A stretch of DNA of 64,000 nt from Argyresthia goedartella (GCA_949825045.1 OX463820.1:8010501-8074500), one strand, 5' to 3'. Numbered from the stretch's first letter, positions 21,771 through 33,704 are shown. Notes: generated by a model from the letters alone, not told the origin. Numbers and translations are program-made.

Positions 21771-22188
21771 GTTTGTTCTATTAGTGAAAAGCTGGTCATA
21801 TGTTTTTAATTATTAAAAAACTCTAGGTGTAAATTACTGCAAATCTGTGCCTCTCAATCCCGAATGAGAAAATACGTTACGCAATGTTAATGTTGCCTCT
21901 GATATCATAGGACGTGGTTCCAGTCCGCTGTTTGACTGGTTTAATTACTTGCCGATTGGTCACACTTGGTTTTGACGGTGGCGACATATGTAGCACAAGT
22001 AGGATGGTCAGCATTAAAATGTAGCAAACATAATAAATGTGAACACGTATTTGTTGTTAAAATGATAATGGTGTGATTTATTTTATGGTAAAGACGAGAA
22101 AAGGCAGGTTATATTAATGTAGTACCTAATTCATGGTAATAATACTAAAGCAGTTGATTAATATATATTATATAATTATAATTAAATT
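21771..22188. other. No gene found
   Basis: AT-rich intron sequence. Nothing recognisable. Confidence 0.4.
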
Positions 22189-22580
22189 ATGTCATCGTAA
22201 GATAGTCAAAACCGTTAGTTGATAAATTAACGCGTTAGTTCATCAACAATCGACAGATAGTAAACCAGACCGACAGGGTTTAGAATTTACGTTTCTTTTG
22301 TCCTTACATGTCAACCGAACACGAAGACTATTCGGGGGCTTAGCTGCGCTGGCCCCCTCTAGTCTTCACCTAAGCTATCGCAGTATTTGCCCTGGTATTT
22401 CGTTTGCAGTTGAAGTTAATACCAGTTTACTATTTAACGGTTTTAGACGTTAGTTTATCAACTAACGCATCATATAGTAAGCAGTACGCTACAGTTTACT
22501 ATCTGTCGATAGTTGACCAACTAACAAGAATAAAAACGTTAGTTTATCAACTAACGGTTTTGACAATCTTACGGTGACAT
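22189..22580 (-). mobile_element. MITE K, copy 1
   Basis: A 392-bp element with inverted ends (atgtcatcgtaagat... and ...cttacggtgacat), followed inside by inverted copies of cgttagttgat/aactaacg at both sides. The centre carries the core module found in other repeats (on the minus strand: actgcgatagcttaggtgaa and cttcgtgttcggttga). Copy 2 lies at 35174-35547 in the opposite orientation. Confidence 0.85.
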
Positions 22581-22581
22581 A

Positions 22582-24334
22582 TACAGTGGTGGTCATATAA
22601 TTAAGAACGATTTATAGTACCAGATATTTTTTTTCAAAACTATGCTATGTGTACTTTTAAGTTCCTTCTTAAAAGTAATTAGTTGTGTTATGATATAGCT
22701 ACATCGATAAAGTAAACGGGATTAGGAGTAAATATTTAAAACATTTACTATTTTTTTTACAAATTTAAATGATTATCGATAATTACAAATTCAAGTAGTA
22801 AAAATGCTGGACAAATAATTAAGAACGATTCTTAAGCTGCTCGAGAGTTGTTTTCGTAGATACTTAGATTTTACAAATCACATTAAATAAGACAGTGACA
22901 ATGTTAAAAATTATAATTTAATACATTTTATTCTAAGTTAATAGTTTGTAGCGTGACCGTGGCTTTTAATAACTGCCTTACACCGACGAGGCATTGATTC
23001 TATCAATTTTTGACATTTTTCAAGAGAAATAGAGCGCCATTCTTCTAAAAAAACGTTATATAACTCAGTTAGGTTACCACATCGTCGATTTGAAACCTTT
23101 TTCTTGACTTCGCACCAAAGATGCTCTATGGGATTTAAATCTGGGCTGTTCGGTGGCCATTCTAAGATAGAAACTGATTGAGATGTGAGGAATTCTTTAA
23201 CGGTGCGTGCAGTGTGCTTCGGATCGTTGTCGTGTTGGAATGTCCAAATAATCGGAAGTACGTCTTCAGCATATGGTAACATAGTTTCTTCGAGTATATT
23301 TTTGTACTGGAATTGATCCATGTTTCCTTCTATCAGTCTAACAGGTCCAACACCATGACCAGAGAAGCATCCCCAAATTTTCACATTTCCACCACCATGC
23401 TTTAATGTCATTTTTGTGTACTTGGGGTCGAATGCTGTATTCGGAGGGCTTCGAACATATCGTTTCCCATCAGAACATACTCTGTTAAATTTTGTTTCGT
23501 CAGAGAAAAGAACATTTTTCCACTGTCTTGCTGTCCAGCTTTCATACCTCCTAGCAAATGCAAGCCGGGCTTGCCTATGACACTGTTTCAACATGGGCAC
23601 CTTTCTTGCTATCCTTCCGTTCAACTTCGCTTCTACCAATCGCCTTCGGATAGTGCGCGCTGAGATCGCTGAAGGGTTATTTTCACCAAAGTATTCTTTT
23701 TTTAACTCATTAGACCCCTTAAAAGGGTATTGTTTTGCCAAACGCACGATATTTCGATCGTCTCGCTGAGATGACTTTCTCTGTTTAGGTACACGAGGAA
23801 TATTTAAAGTTGTTTGATGTGTGTTAAAATGCTTCACAGCGTGGAATATCATCGTTTTTGAGCACTGCAAATGATTGGCAATCTTTTTATATGACCAATT
23901 CATATCGCGAAGTTTTATTATTACTTCCCTTGTAGATGCATCACAACTTTTATTTTTTCCCATTTTTTTATTATGAAACGATCAACTTTTTGACTTTTAC
24001 AGAACTAAATGGCGCCAAAATTACTCGAATAGTGGCCTCTTTACAGAGTGTTCTCTATTTAAATTTGAATAAAAAAATAAACTATCCAGCGTTCTTAATT
24101 ATGTGGCCAGCCAGTAAGTTTGCAATAACATGTTAAGATATATTATATACAAAAAGTTTACTTATATAATAATATTGTTGAATTTATCATATTATAACTG
24201 TATGCTACGATTATGTAAAACAGTTTTACGATACCGAGAGAGATACAAAATGATATGCAATAAGTGTTACTCTCGTAAGTTTGAAAAAAGCTTGTTTTCA
24301 AATAGTCGTTCTTAATTATATGACCACCACTGTA
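22582..24334 (-). mobile_element. Complete Tc1 element with IR/DR ends
   Basis: 1753 bp between TA sites. The outer inverted repeats (cagtggtggtcatataatta at 22584; complement ending at 24332) are about 27 bp. A second, related site lies inside each end: ctggacaaataattaagaac at about 22807 and the complement (cgttcttaattatgtggcca) at about 24089. Two direct copies of the binding site in each roughly 225-250-bp arm is the IR/DR layout of Sleeping Beauty, Minos and similar Tc1-like elements. The left end lies two bases from MITE K copy 1. One intact transposase gene fills the centre. Confidence 0.95.
22938..23963 (-). CDS. Tc1-family transposase, intact
   Basis: 341 residues, the usual Tc1 length, from ATG at 23961-23963 to the stop after HATNY. 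The N-terminus has two helix-turn-helix regions (STREVIIKLRDMNWSYKKIA; SARTIRRRLVEAKL). The catalytic domain shows LFSDETKF (first Asp), FQHDNDPKHTA (second Asp) and NSPDLNPIEHLW (Glu), with 34 residues between the second Asp and the Glu (DD34E). A Gly-rich segment (KHGGGNVKIWGCFSGHG) is in the expected place. No stop or frameshift was seen, so this copy could be functional or recently active. It would bind the end repeats and move the element by cut-and-paste. Confidence 0.95.
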   Translation of the reverse strand: MGKNKSCDASTREVIIKLRDMNWSYKKIANHLQCSKTMIFHAVKHFNTHQTTLNIPRVPKQRKSSQRDDRNIVRLAKQYPFKGSNELKKEYFGENNPSAISARTIRRRLVEAKLNGRIARKVPMLKQCHRQARLAFARRYESWTARQWKNVLFSDETKFNRVCSDGKRYVRSPPNTAFDPKYTKMTLKHGGGNVKIWGCFSGHGVGPVRLIEGNMDQFQYKNILEETMLPYAEDVLPIIWTFQHDNDPKHTARTVKEFLTSQSVSILEWPPNSPDLNPIEHLWCEVKKKVSNRRCGNLTELYNVFLEEWRSISLEKCQKLIESMPRRCKAVIKSHGHATNY

Positions 24335-25417
24335 TATTTGAAAAGGTTCTTTTAGTTGTAAAAGAAGTGGAGTACTTGTCAAGAAGAATTCATCGAGGCC
24401 AAACTTGATAGGCACTATCCGGCTCTATCATCAGACCCTATCAGACCTAGGACCCAAGTTTGCAACCTTGAAAACCCTGTGCTACTCCCGTGGTGCTCGA
24501 AAAACTGCAAAATTCTGGCTATTGCTGCAGTTTTTTCCGAGAAAGCTACCGAATCGTTAATAGGGCATATTTGCTCTACTTGTATAGTAGACTTAATTAG
24601 CTATACATTGAGTTCACCAGCTCTCTAGGCCCATTGCTTGCGGAGATATAGCTGTTGCAGTCAAAGATGAGGACTTTTTCACAAAAAGTAAAAATGTATC
24701 GGTAAGGTCATTGGAAAAATGCGCTTAGTATATAGAGCACTTATAAGACCTGCTTTGCCTAAGCACCCTTTCTTGCATTTGCTAGCTACAATTTTGAGCA
24801 GGGTTTCAGATTGACAGGGTCTGAGCAGCGGGACCTGCGCACATTGCGACGGGCGTAAGACCTTGTACGCTAGTGGCCAATCCCCAGTCACATTTTTAAC
24901 TACCCCTAACCATTTGTGGCACCTGGTGGTAGGTCCTCCAAGAATGACATTTTGCAGCCTATGTGGTTAGGAGGAGGCGGGCAAGGTTCTTTGGCCGTTG
25001 CTGTCGATTTTACAAATGCTTTGTACCGTAGGATGATCAGCGTTCCCTTATCTCTCAAAATAGCTTCATCAAGATCTTCTCGCCAACACTTACCCCTTCT
25101 TCCTGGTTGGAGTTTGGATCAAGGAAATTGCTGGCGAGGTCTATCCAGTGGGGGTTTCTTTTGAGGACGTTGCGCCACTTCATCTTGCATTACAAGAAAT
25201 GGTGGTGTCACATCCACTGATACCAGGCAGGAATAAAACTAACCCTCGAGGGATTCCTCGAGGGATAGTTGCATTTATTCAAATGTGAAGGATTTTTCTG
25301 GATAACTTACCAAATTCAAAGTCTTAACTGACTGATGTATCATATCACAGCGCAAACCGCTGGTCTTAAAGACATGAAACTTTATAAAGGGATTCTTTAT
25401 AGGTGATGATGATTATG
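24335..25417. other. No gene found
   Basis: Intron sequence without a recognised element. Frames at 24679-25164 are on opposite strands and lack domains. Confidence 0.4.
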
Positions 25418-25480
25418 ATGCCTTAGTTTGCTGGAACAAATCTCTTTTTAGAGATAAGCTCGGTTTTGTATATATGTTTT
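25418..25480 (+). mobile_element. LINE 3' end (RTE-like) fragment
   Basis: tttgctggaacaaatctctt and tagagataagctcggtttt parallel the fragment at 12931-13042. Confidence 0.4.
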
Positions 25481-25494
25481 CCACAAATGTTACT

Positions 25495-28190
25495 CAAAAA
25501 AAACTCAAAACTCAAAACGTTTATTCTGTAAATAGGCCACAAGGGCACTTTCACATGTCATTTCATTTCATTTTTTACAGAACATTTGGTATTATTATCA
25601 GATTATCAGAAAAAAAAAGTTTTTAATTATTTTTTCTGAGAGATGTAAAGAGTCTCAAATGTCATAATAAAATAATTAAAATATAAATAACAGAGATGTA
25701 TAGTCTCTTTAGTCAATAATACAATGATAATAGGAGATGTAAATGGTCCCCACAGTCAAGAGTTGTATAATTAAATTAATCTTTGGAGGTGTAAAAGGCC
25801 TCCAAGTGTCCAGTAAAAGAAACTCTGGCAGTGAGGATGCTCACAATTAATTAGAACAATTCAGTCCCAAGCATTTTTATCGTCTATGTACTCTTTAATA
25901 CTGTAGTAAGCTTTAGAAGTAAGCCTTTGCTTGATGTATTTCTTGAACTTATTAATTGATAGATCTGTCAAAGTGCTTGGGAGTTTATTGTAAAATCTTA
26001 CACAATTACCCTTGAACGAGTTTTTTATTTTATGGAGCCGAGTAGTGGGCACTGCAAGTTTGTCCTTGTTTCTAGTATTAAAGTTATGTATATCACAGTT
26101 TCTTCGAAAGTTAACAATGTTCTTATGGACATACATAATATTCTCGTAAATATATTGACTATGGACTGTCAATATATTTACTTCTTTAAACTTATTTCTA
26201 AGAGAATCTCTATTATTCATTTTATAAATCGCTCGAACAGCCCGCTTTTGCAGCACAAAAATAGTATTTATGTCAGCAGCACTGCCCCAGAGCAGAATAC
26301 CGTAGGACATAATACTATGAAAATAACTAAAATAAACTAATCTGGCTGTTTTTAAATCTGTCAAGTGACGGATTTTCCTGCATGCAAAAGCTGCAGAGCT
26401 CAGTCTGTTCGATAGCTTATCAATATGTGGACCCCATTGGAGTTTGGAATCCAACGTTATACCTAGAAACACTGTGCTGGTTACGAATTCCAATTCCTCA
26501 TTTTTAATTGTTATACATGTCTGATTATTTTTAACGTTAGTAGTAAGAAACTTAACACATTTAGTCTTTTTCTCATTTAATAGCAAATTATTAACATTAA
26601 ACCAATTTACCACTCTTGATATGGTATTGTTCACGTGATCATCAGTAGCGTGTTGGTTTCGCTTTGTTTTAAAAATAAGTGAGGTGTCATCAGCAAACAG
26701 TACCATATCATGACAGTCCCTTCCTAGATAGGGTAAGTCGTTTATATAGATGAGGAATAGGAAGGGTCCCAATATTGAGCCCTGTGGCACGCCCAAAGAA
26801 ACCAATGATCCTGGTGATCGTTCTCCGTTTACGTCTACCCTTTGTATTCTTCCGTTCAGATAAGATTTTAACAAATTCAATGACGTGTCTCTAACTCCAT
26901 AATGATGTAATTTCCTGGTCAATGTTTCATGACAAACGCAATCAAAAGCCTTAGATAAGTCACAAAAAATGCCTAGGGCATCTTGTGACTCTTCCCAGGC
27001 ATCAAAAATACTTTCAATGAACTGAATTCCGGCATCTGTTGTTGAACGACCGCGAGTGAATCCAAACTGTTTGTTATGCATTAGCTTATTTGATTCAAAA
27101 TGATGTAATAGCTGTGATAAGATTAATTTCTCAAAAATTTTACTAAAAGTTGGTAGTATTGATATAGGTCTGAAATTGGTGGGGTCTTGAGTACTACCTG
27201 CTTTGAAGAGGGGAATTATCTTACTTTGTTTCATTAAATCAGGAAATTCACCGCAGTCTATACAATTGTTGAAAATGACCGCTAGGTCAGGTGCAATTAA
27301 TTCGATCAGGGATTTAACGACGTGAACAGAGAGTCCCCAAAGATCATTCGTTTTCTTAACATTTATCAATTTAAATGCCTTTACGACATCTGAACTTGTG
27401 ACGTGCTTAAAATTCAAGTATGAAGCACACTCTGAGACATTATCTTTTAATATTGCAACAGCAGACAAAGGTGACGAATTTAAATACTTAGTCGTGGAAG
27501 CCGGTGCATTAGTAAAAAACGATTCAAATTCAGTTGCAACTTCTAAGCTAGAACTCGTAAGCTGTCCATTGATTTTTAGTTCGTAATCGTGACTCGCTTT
27601 TTTACTACGACCGGCCTCCTCATTAATTATTTTCCAAGTCGTTTTTATAACATCGGAACTATTCTTAATTTTACTACTCAGAAAATTACGTTTAGCTGTA
27701 TGACAGTCTAATTTAAATTGTTTGGAGAACTGTTTGACTTGTTCTTTAAATTCGTCACTCATGTTGAACCGTCGTTCCTCATACAATGCATACAATGCTT
27801 GCCTGCGTTTATGCAACTCTGCAGTAGCCCACGTACTAAAGTCGTTTGAACCACTAACCACAACCGATTTTGAAGTGAATATCGCGCTGTACTGTTTCAT
27901 AAAGGTTTCAAAGAATAAGTTATACATTATATTAGGAGACTGTTCAGCAGCCAAAAACGGTAGTTCCTGAGCTAAAGAGTATCTCATTCTTTCTAACCGG
28001 TCAGCAGTTACTGGCACAAACGAAATTTTCTTTTTAATGACAGGTTCTCTAATAGAATCAAATTGAAATAATTGACCTAAATGATCTGAATCCAATTCAC
28101 TGATAACACTTTTACTGATTGGAATAACATCAGTAAAAATGTTGTCAATGCATGTAGCACTAGTAGCAGTCACTCTTGTTGGCTCCATAA
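25495..28190 (-). mobile_element. 5'-truncated non-LTR retrotransposon (Jockey superfamily)
   Basis: The element lies on the minus strand with its ORF2 remainder at 25861-28188. It has a 3' UTR of about 350 bp and a tail of ttttgag repeats at about 25500-25520. It starts inside the end of the endonuclease domain, so the promoter, ORF1 and most of the endonuclease are missing. Clade is uncertain; the sequence and repeat-type tail suggest a Daphne-like or related group. Confidence 0.85.
25861..28188 (-). CDS. LINE ORF2, reverse transcriptase, 5'-truncated
   Basis: 775 codons without a stop. Residues 1-22 (TRVTATSATCIDNIFTD) are the end of an APE-type endonuclease. RT begins near residue 300, with IIPLFKAGSTQDPTNFRPIS, FCDLSKAFDC, GVPQGSILGPFLFLIYIND and the catalytic FADD box (VLFADDTSLIF), then the thumb (STVFLGITLDSKLQW) and LINE C-terminal region (SFKGNCVRFYNKLP). 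The catalytic residues are all present. The start codon is incidental, since the true start lay upstream in the lost part. The good preservation over 2.3 kb points to a fairly young insertion. It would copy its own RNA into DNA at a nicked target. Confidence 0.92.
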   Translation of the reverse strand: MEPTRVTATSATCIDNIFTDVIPISKSVISELDSDHLGQLFQFDSIREPVIKKKISFVPVTADRLERMRYSLAQELPFLAAEQSPNIMYNLFFETFMKQYSAIFTSKSVVVSGSNDFSTWATAELHKRRQALYALYEERRFNMSDEFKEQVKQFSKQFKLDCHTAKRNFLSSKIKNSSDVIKTTWKIINEEAGRSKKASHDYELKINGQLTSSSLEVATEFESFFTNAPASTTKYLNSSPLSAVAILKDNVSECASYLNFKHVTSSDVVKAFKLINVKKTNDLWGLSVHVVKSLIELIAPDLAVIFNNCIDCGEFPDLMKQSKIIPLFKAGSTQDPTNFRPISILPTFSKIFEKLILSQLLHHFESNKLMHNKQFGFTRGRSTTDAGIQFIESIFDAWEESQDALGIFCDLSKAFDCVCHETLTRKLHHYGVRDTSLNLLKSYLNGRIQRVDVNGERSPGSLVSLGVPQGSILGPFLFLIYINDLPYLGRDCHDMVLFADDTSLIFKTKRNQHATDDHVNNTISRVVNWFNVNNLLLNEKKTKCVKFLTTNVKNNQTCITIKNEELEFVTSTVFLGITLDSKLQWGPHIDKLSNRLSSAAFACRKIRHLTDLKTARLVYFSYFHSIMSYGILLWGSAADINTIFVLQKRAVRAIYKMNNRDSLRNKFKEVNILTVHSQYIYENIMYVHKNIVNFRRNCDIHNFNTRNKDKLAVPTTRLHKIKNSFKGNCVRFYNKLPSTLTDLSINKFKKYIKQRLTSKAYYSIKEYIDDKNAWD

Positions 28191-28359
28191 ATAAATGGCT
28201 AAGCCTAAATGATGAGAAAAGATTTCAATTTTTTATTTACCTTCGTGCAATAAATAATTATGGATTATGAAAACATAAAATATTAAAATTTTGCAAAATG
28301 GCTTCCAAAAAATATATCTATGAGTCTAGCGGGTTTCCAATGAATATCAGAAATTATAG
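28191..28359. other. Junction between two LINE fragments
   Basis: Nothing recognisable. Confidence 0.4.
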
Positions 28360-29165
28360 AGTATGTAGACAGGGGATAGCCGGTAGCCGTTATATTTTTT
28401 GATATGACTAAGGCGTTCGACTACATCCCACATTCTTGTTGTTGTTGTTAGGCAAATGTGAAAGGCTGGGTATCAGAGGCCTAGCATGGGAATGGCTAAG
28501 CAGTTATCTTTCTGACCGCCAACAAATGGTGAAAATATGTACACTCTCATATGATAATTAATTACAAATACATAGGTCTCCTCCTGAGACAAATATCTAC
28601 GGCGTTCCTCAAGGTAGTGTCTTATCGCCGTTACTTTTCATATTAAATATAAGACCTGCCAGATATTTCTAAAAATAAATGTACATTATTTGCAGACGAC
28701 ATTTCAATGACAATCAAATGCATCGACGACACCAAGTTTGAATTAGATGTCAATACTAGTATTATTGAGGTCAGAAGATGGCTTGAAGCAAATAATTTAC
28801 TGGTGAATGAAAATAAAACCGTATACACTCAATATAGGAATAATAAAATAACATTAAAAATATCAATGTACAATGTAATAACATTCCGCCTACCCATACA
28901 CCACCCACCACTTTCCTAGGTATTGCCGTAGATGAGCACTTTTCTTGGTTACAAAATATTTAAAAAGTGTGTAGTAAATTAAATAAATATGTATACGCTC
29001 TATACAAGCTGCAAAGAACCTCCAAATTGCAAACAACTCTGATGGGATACCACTGATATGTGGCGTCTGTACTAAGGTACGGCCTAATCCTATAGGGAAA
29101 TGCAAGAGAGATAAACAAGGATTTTTTTTTCAAAAGAGATGCATTAGAGCAATCTGCCTTGCACA
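28360..29165 (+). pseudogene. LINE reverse transcriptase remnant, part 1
   Basis: With several frameshifts the plus strand reads FFDMTKAFDYIPHSC, LGIRGLAWEWLSSYLSDRQQ, YGVPQGSVLSPLLF, LFADDISMTI (FADD box kept) and WLEANNLLVNENKT, followed by thumb pieces such as RTSKLQTTLMGYH and YGLILWGNA. It is another LINE lineage than that at 25861, with a Tyr-Ile-Pro-His box. A MITE at 29166 cuts it, and the last part resumes at 29438. Confidence 0.85.
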
Positions 29166-29437
29166 TACACTGCTGCCCAATTCCGGTACACAATGACAGC
29201 TCAATGACAATTACATGACGATTACGGTCAATTTTAGATAAGCAATATCTGACGACTTTGTAATCCCATTCCCTTTGTTGATTAACTTAATTATTGTGCT
29301 TACCAATTTTTACCATGATAGCCTAAAAAAATATTCTCCGAACGCCAAATATTGGATCTCTAAAGTTGAACGTAATCGTCATGTAATTGTCATGGAGCTG
29401 TCAATGTGTACCGAAATTGGCCCCTGGACAATTGTAA
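29166..29437. mobile_element. MITE with long inverted ends, inserted in a LINE
   Basis: The left arm (aattccggtacacaatgaca ... ttacatgacgattacg) and the right arm (cgtaatcgtcatgtaattgt ... gtgtaccgaaatt) are inverted repeats of about 55 bp at roughly 85 % identity. TA borders both sides. It contains no gene and splits the RT remnant, which allows the order of insertion to be read: LINE first, MITE later. Confidence 0.85.
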
Positions 29438-29590
29438 GCCTCTATTTATAAAATTAAACATCTTGTCCCTGCCAAATCTCTATATCTTTAAAATGGCACG
29501 TATCGCTCACAGTCAACCAAATATTTTTATAAAATACAGGGTCGCATACAATTTCAATACAAGATATCGATTTTGCCACTGACACAATTT
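29438..29590 (+). pseudogene. LINE reverse transcriptase remnant, part 2
   Basis: Continues the C-terminal part after the MITE: LFIKLNILSLPNLYIFKMAR, HSQPNIFIKYRVAYNFNTR. The NFNTR phrase is the marker for the end region of this kind of LINE ORF2. Confidence 0.75.
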
Positions 29591-30654
29591 GAGGCCACAC
29601 TACTAAGATAATGTTTTTATAATGTGGATGAGTACCTTAATCTTAAAATAATTATTTTATAAGTAATGACACAATAATAAGGCGGTAACAATAATGTAAA
29701 ATTACTTAAATAATCTTGATAAACGACATATATATTATTTATAGATCTTATAATGGTGTTCATAGTGTATTATGCTGACTTTACCTACTCGGAACGAATA
29801 GGCGATAAGCCCCTGCTTGTCTTGAGACAAAATGAAGTCATTCAAGGTATTTAGATACAAAGTGTTATTGTTTGCTTTGGAAACTATATTACATGCTCTG
29901 CATATAGATTGGGCTCGAAATTTTTTCTATGTGTAGCGGAAACATATTCTTTTTCTTTGTTATTGTGTTTTATTTCATACAAACATTTATATGCAGGCCT
30001 ACACATTGATTCTAGTCCCACACTAGGATATCCTGTGTCATAGTAAATCCAGCTGTTTGTTTCTCTTAAATAAGTTCTCTCCATTATTTTGTTCCCGTCG
30101 ATCACTCTTATTAAAAAACAAACTCTTAAATTGTATACAGAGGCAAACGATACTACAGAAGACGTCTCCTTTCTCTCAGAAGTAGTTCACACCACTAAAA
30201 GGTCCATGTTCTCCAAACTATATTAAATTGTAGTACACACACAAATTGTAAATACTTCAACAAACACAGGGTTCTCATCTCAGAAGGAGACATTATTCAC
30301 ACACTACGTTTTCATGCGGAAACTTTGCGTATGGTATAAGTGCCTGGGGGCGATTCGTTCGCCCGCCCGCCCCCTTACCAAGTTAAACTGCACCAAACTT
30401 GGTGGTCTGTTCTGTATAATATGTATACTGTGTATGCTTCTCGAAATTATATTCCAACGAGATAGTGATGAAGGTGATTTGTCGGTTTTTATTGTTACTG
30501 TATCATAATTAAGATAGATATTATGTGTAAGCTTAGCTTACGTAGCTCTTCGAGCAAATGAAAAGAACAACTTTTCAAAGTGCTGGTAGCCAAAATTTTG
30601 GTCATGTCAGGATTAATTTAGGTGTTCAAATTCAATTAATTGAATTGGTCTTAT
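29591..30654. other. No gene found
   Basis: AT-rich with a GC-rich patch at 30345-30375. The 73-codon frame at 29884-30105 (minus) has no recognisable domain. Confidence 0.35.
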
Positions 30655-30997
30655 TTACGTTTTAAAAACCATGTTAAAGCGACTTCGACGAAAAAGGGAT
30701 GTTACAATGTTTAAGATTACCCAAATGATGGGACTGTCTGTGGTTAATCTGGCTCAACACAGACATTGCTGTTAATAATTTTGTAATTATTTATTCCAGC
30801 TTATTAATTATGATAACGATATATATATAGATTTTGTATTAGTTAAGCATAAGCAATTTTTAAAAGAGATCTAAAAATCTATCTGCGGGAGTTTCTACGC
30901 CCTTCTTCTCTCACAGTGGTCCAATGTAGAGAAGTGGCAAAAAATGACGATTGCTAAGTATATGTAAATATCTACAGTAATAAAGACATTTGGAATT
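30655..30997 (+). pseudogene. LINE C-terminus and 3' UTR (family L1)
   Basis: Begins in the last codons of ORF2 (FKNHVKATSTKKGCYN, with a stop in the following YLND region). The 3' UTR shared with 7352-7640 and 60717-60985 follows. After aataaag the tail is a short repeat of tttggaa, a different tail from the other copies. Confidence 0.85.
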
Positions 30998-33704
30998 TGG
31001 AATTTCAGTCGTGAATTACTTCGCTCATCGTAATGTAGGATAAATTGAATATGCATGTGTAACGGCATAAAGGCTAAGGTCGAGCCACCGCTATCAGAAG
31101 CTATGATCGTCTATTCTATCTACCCCAAAAAGAGATGTCCCGATTCAGCTGTAAAATTTGTAAGTTAAGAATGATAAGTCTGAATTTCTTGTTCGTTGAG
31201 AAGTTCGTTAGGCGTACAATAGTCGAAAGGAAGATTGGTTCAGGAATATGCCCGCAAGCCGGTATTTCGCATCAGTTAGCGGTGTATTGCGCCAAATCGA
31301 TCTTTGTTGTATTTTGTGTGATGGTACCATTTATTTTTTTTTATATATGGGCGCTTAGAACTTCTTTTAGCGGTCGACCACAATTTATAATATTTGTTTG
31401 GGATATCGTAGTGTTACGACGTGAGTACTCAATGATATTTCATGTGCTCGCTAGTAGCGGCTTGTGGTGGTTTCAATTATATAATTAGTTCACGGCAATA
31501 ACGATCCGAATAGACCGGGTTTACACAACTGCGATTTGATTTTCCGAAATGGGTTTGAACTAGCGGTTTCCTCAAAAGGTCCGTAACGTTTTAAAACCTT
31601 CAACTCTGCGCAATTTGAGCTGGATGTTATCGAAACGTTTTCATTAGCGCTTTTGGAGATCTAACCCACTCCACAGCGAGGTACATACTTCGGGAAATAC
31701 CGATTTATGCATCTAACTAACCTCAGCACTCAGCAATAAATACTAGACGCAGCCTACACGTTAGACCTCCAGCGAACTTTACATTTAATTTAAAGATGCA
31801 ACTTGAATCCAAACCGATCCAAGGCAAAGCAAAACAATCTACCCGGTCCTAAACAATGAACTTTAGACTGTAATTTGATCTCTTCGCGCGTCCCCGACAA
31901 CACTCAAATGTCAAAAATATTAACAGGATAGGTTATCTGTGTTGACAACGTTTATACTTTGTTCTGAATTTGTTATTTCCATCCGCGGAACCTCATCGAT
32001 CAAACAGTCTCCCTATGCCCTGCCAACCTAGGTTTAGCCGTAACTAAACTCCTGTCTAGCCTAGTCTAAAATCCTAGTGTTATACCACGTCCATCATCGA
32101 CACCACTCGAAAACGGTTGAGTTTGATTTGAATGTGTTTGTATGTTTAATGACTGTGTGTGGGAATTTCAAAACTCGCTACTCGAAAGGAATGAGGAGAG
32201 AATAAGCCCGCGAATATCCTAAGAGCCAATCCAGGAACCCTATGGTGAAGAAAAAAGGAAATTAGGGGCGCTCCAAGCCCAGACTCAGACTCAGATCAAT
32301 TACCTACAAGTTCTTATCTATCGACCCAAGGATAGTTTTGGAATTTGGGGTAGGTTGATTTAAAGGATAGGAACCGAGGTATATCTCGGCGCTTCAGACA
32401 CTCACGAAAATCCACTGTAAAACGCAATCACAACTCTTCCAGTTCCAGACGCGTAAAACGGCGAACCGAACTGTATAGAATTCCCGAAAGACGTGTGTCA
32501 CAGTAGTTTGACGCGGAGACTGAATGCCTCCCCCTCCCACGCTCTCGTATTTATAGACCCCACATGTCTGATAAAAAATGGCGTCCTTTACGGAACACAC
32601 GCTGCCCAAGCGAAAGCTTCTTATCCCTAACTACACAGGGTCTAATTTAAATCAAACATGCCATGCAGGTCCGCCGTTCTACAAACTTTGTGTATGCATA
32701 TTTACTAGATCAACCGTCGGTTATCACTCAAGTCCTTTGGTATTGCTGATACACAAAATCTGTTGATCGCTGACCATAAAAGCTGTTGCGATTAATTAAG
32801 CCTTCCCGACCGCTAGCGTCTTAGACAAAGATCACTAGAATGATATTCAAACCCGTGATGTCAAACTCGCCACTTCGTACCAAACAAACGCAATTGTATA
32901 TTTGCAGTCAACACAATAACTTTCTCCGTATCGTTCCATAATAACCTTCCATTATTTAGTTATTCATAATTTATTCAGCGCGCACCAAATCGGCTCTGAT
33001 CCCTACACATTTCGCAGGAATGCGACAAAAAAACCTGACCTGACCTAGCTTCTCCGAACCAACCACGTGCTATGGCCACTTTTGTCAACTTCGAAGTAAG
33101 TTGACAAAAGTAATCACTCAAATAACCCAAGCGTTAAAGAAACCGACTCTTGTATTCAATGTGTACCATGCGGCGATGGGCTAGCCCTCTATCACGCAAA
33201 ATGAAGTATTAAATGAACTGACTCTTGTGTACCATTACACATGCATGCACCTCAGCGATATTATCCGCTTCGCCAGTAATTTTTGGGTTTCCGTACCTGA
33301 AGTTGCGAAACGGGGCCCAATTACTAACCCTTAGTTTCAGAAATAGTGGTCAAATGCATGAAGCGGTTAATCGATCATTTATTCAAAATAGCGGCATGTG
33401 ATTGGCTGAAATGCGTTTAACAAGAGTTTAACAAGGTGTCAAAGTAAATCGTTGAAGAGACATACCCTTCCAAAGTGGAATAATGTGTGTACCCCCCCCC
33501 CCTAACTTTTAAAGTAAGAAAGTGAAAAATATACAAAAAATATGTGCTGTGTTTGTCAATAAACACTTTCAACGAAAATAAGTTTGAACAAAATAAAATA
33601 AGCAGTTTTTAAGATATAGAACATTTATTAAAAACCGCAAAGATACTTTGTCATTTATACAAACATAATGAACAACAAAGTTACAACACAAACATCCCGT
33701 CACA
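30998..33704. other. Long stretch without a recognised element
   Basis: About 2.7 kb of less repetitive sequence. Small GT-AG-like contexts occur (for example a short ATG frame at 31135 running into gtaagttaag), but no exon chain or domain could be supported. A perfect hairpin sits at 33079-33110 and a poly-C run at about 33491-33502. Confidence 0.4.
33079..33110. repeat. Perfect 13-bp hairpin
   Basis: cttttgtcaactt (33079-33091) and aagttgacaaaag (33098-33110) are exact complements with a 6-nt loop. Confidence 0.85.

Noticed and set aside
31135..31488. 117-codon frame that starts MSRFSCKIC next to a gtaagtta donor-like site
   Set aside because: No partner exon with recognisable content and no domain; the long frame is hydrophobic low-complexity in its second half.
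32394..32766. Overlapping frames on both strands around 32.5 kb
   Set aside because: Neither shows a family motif or splice context.
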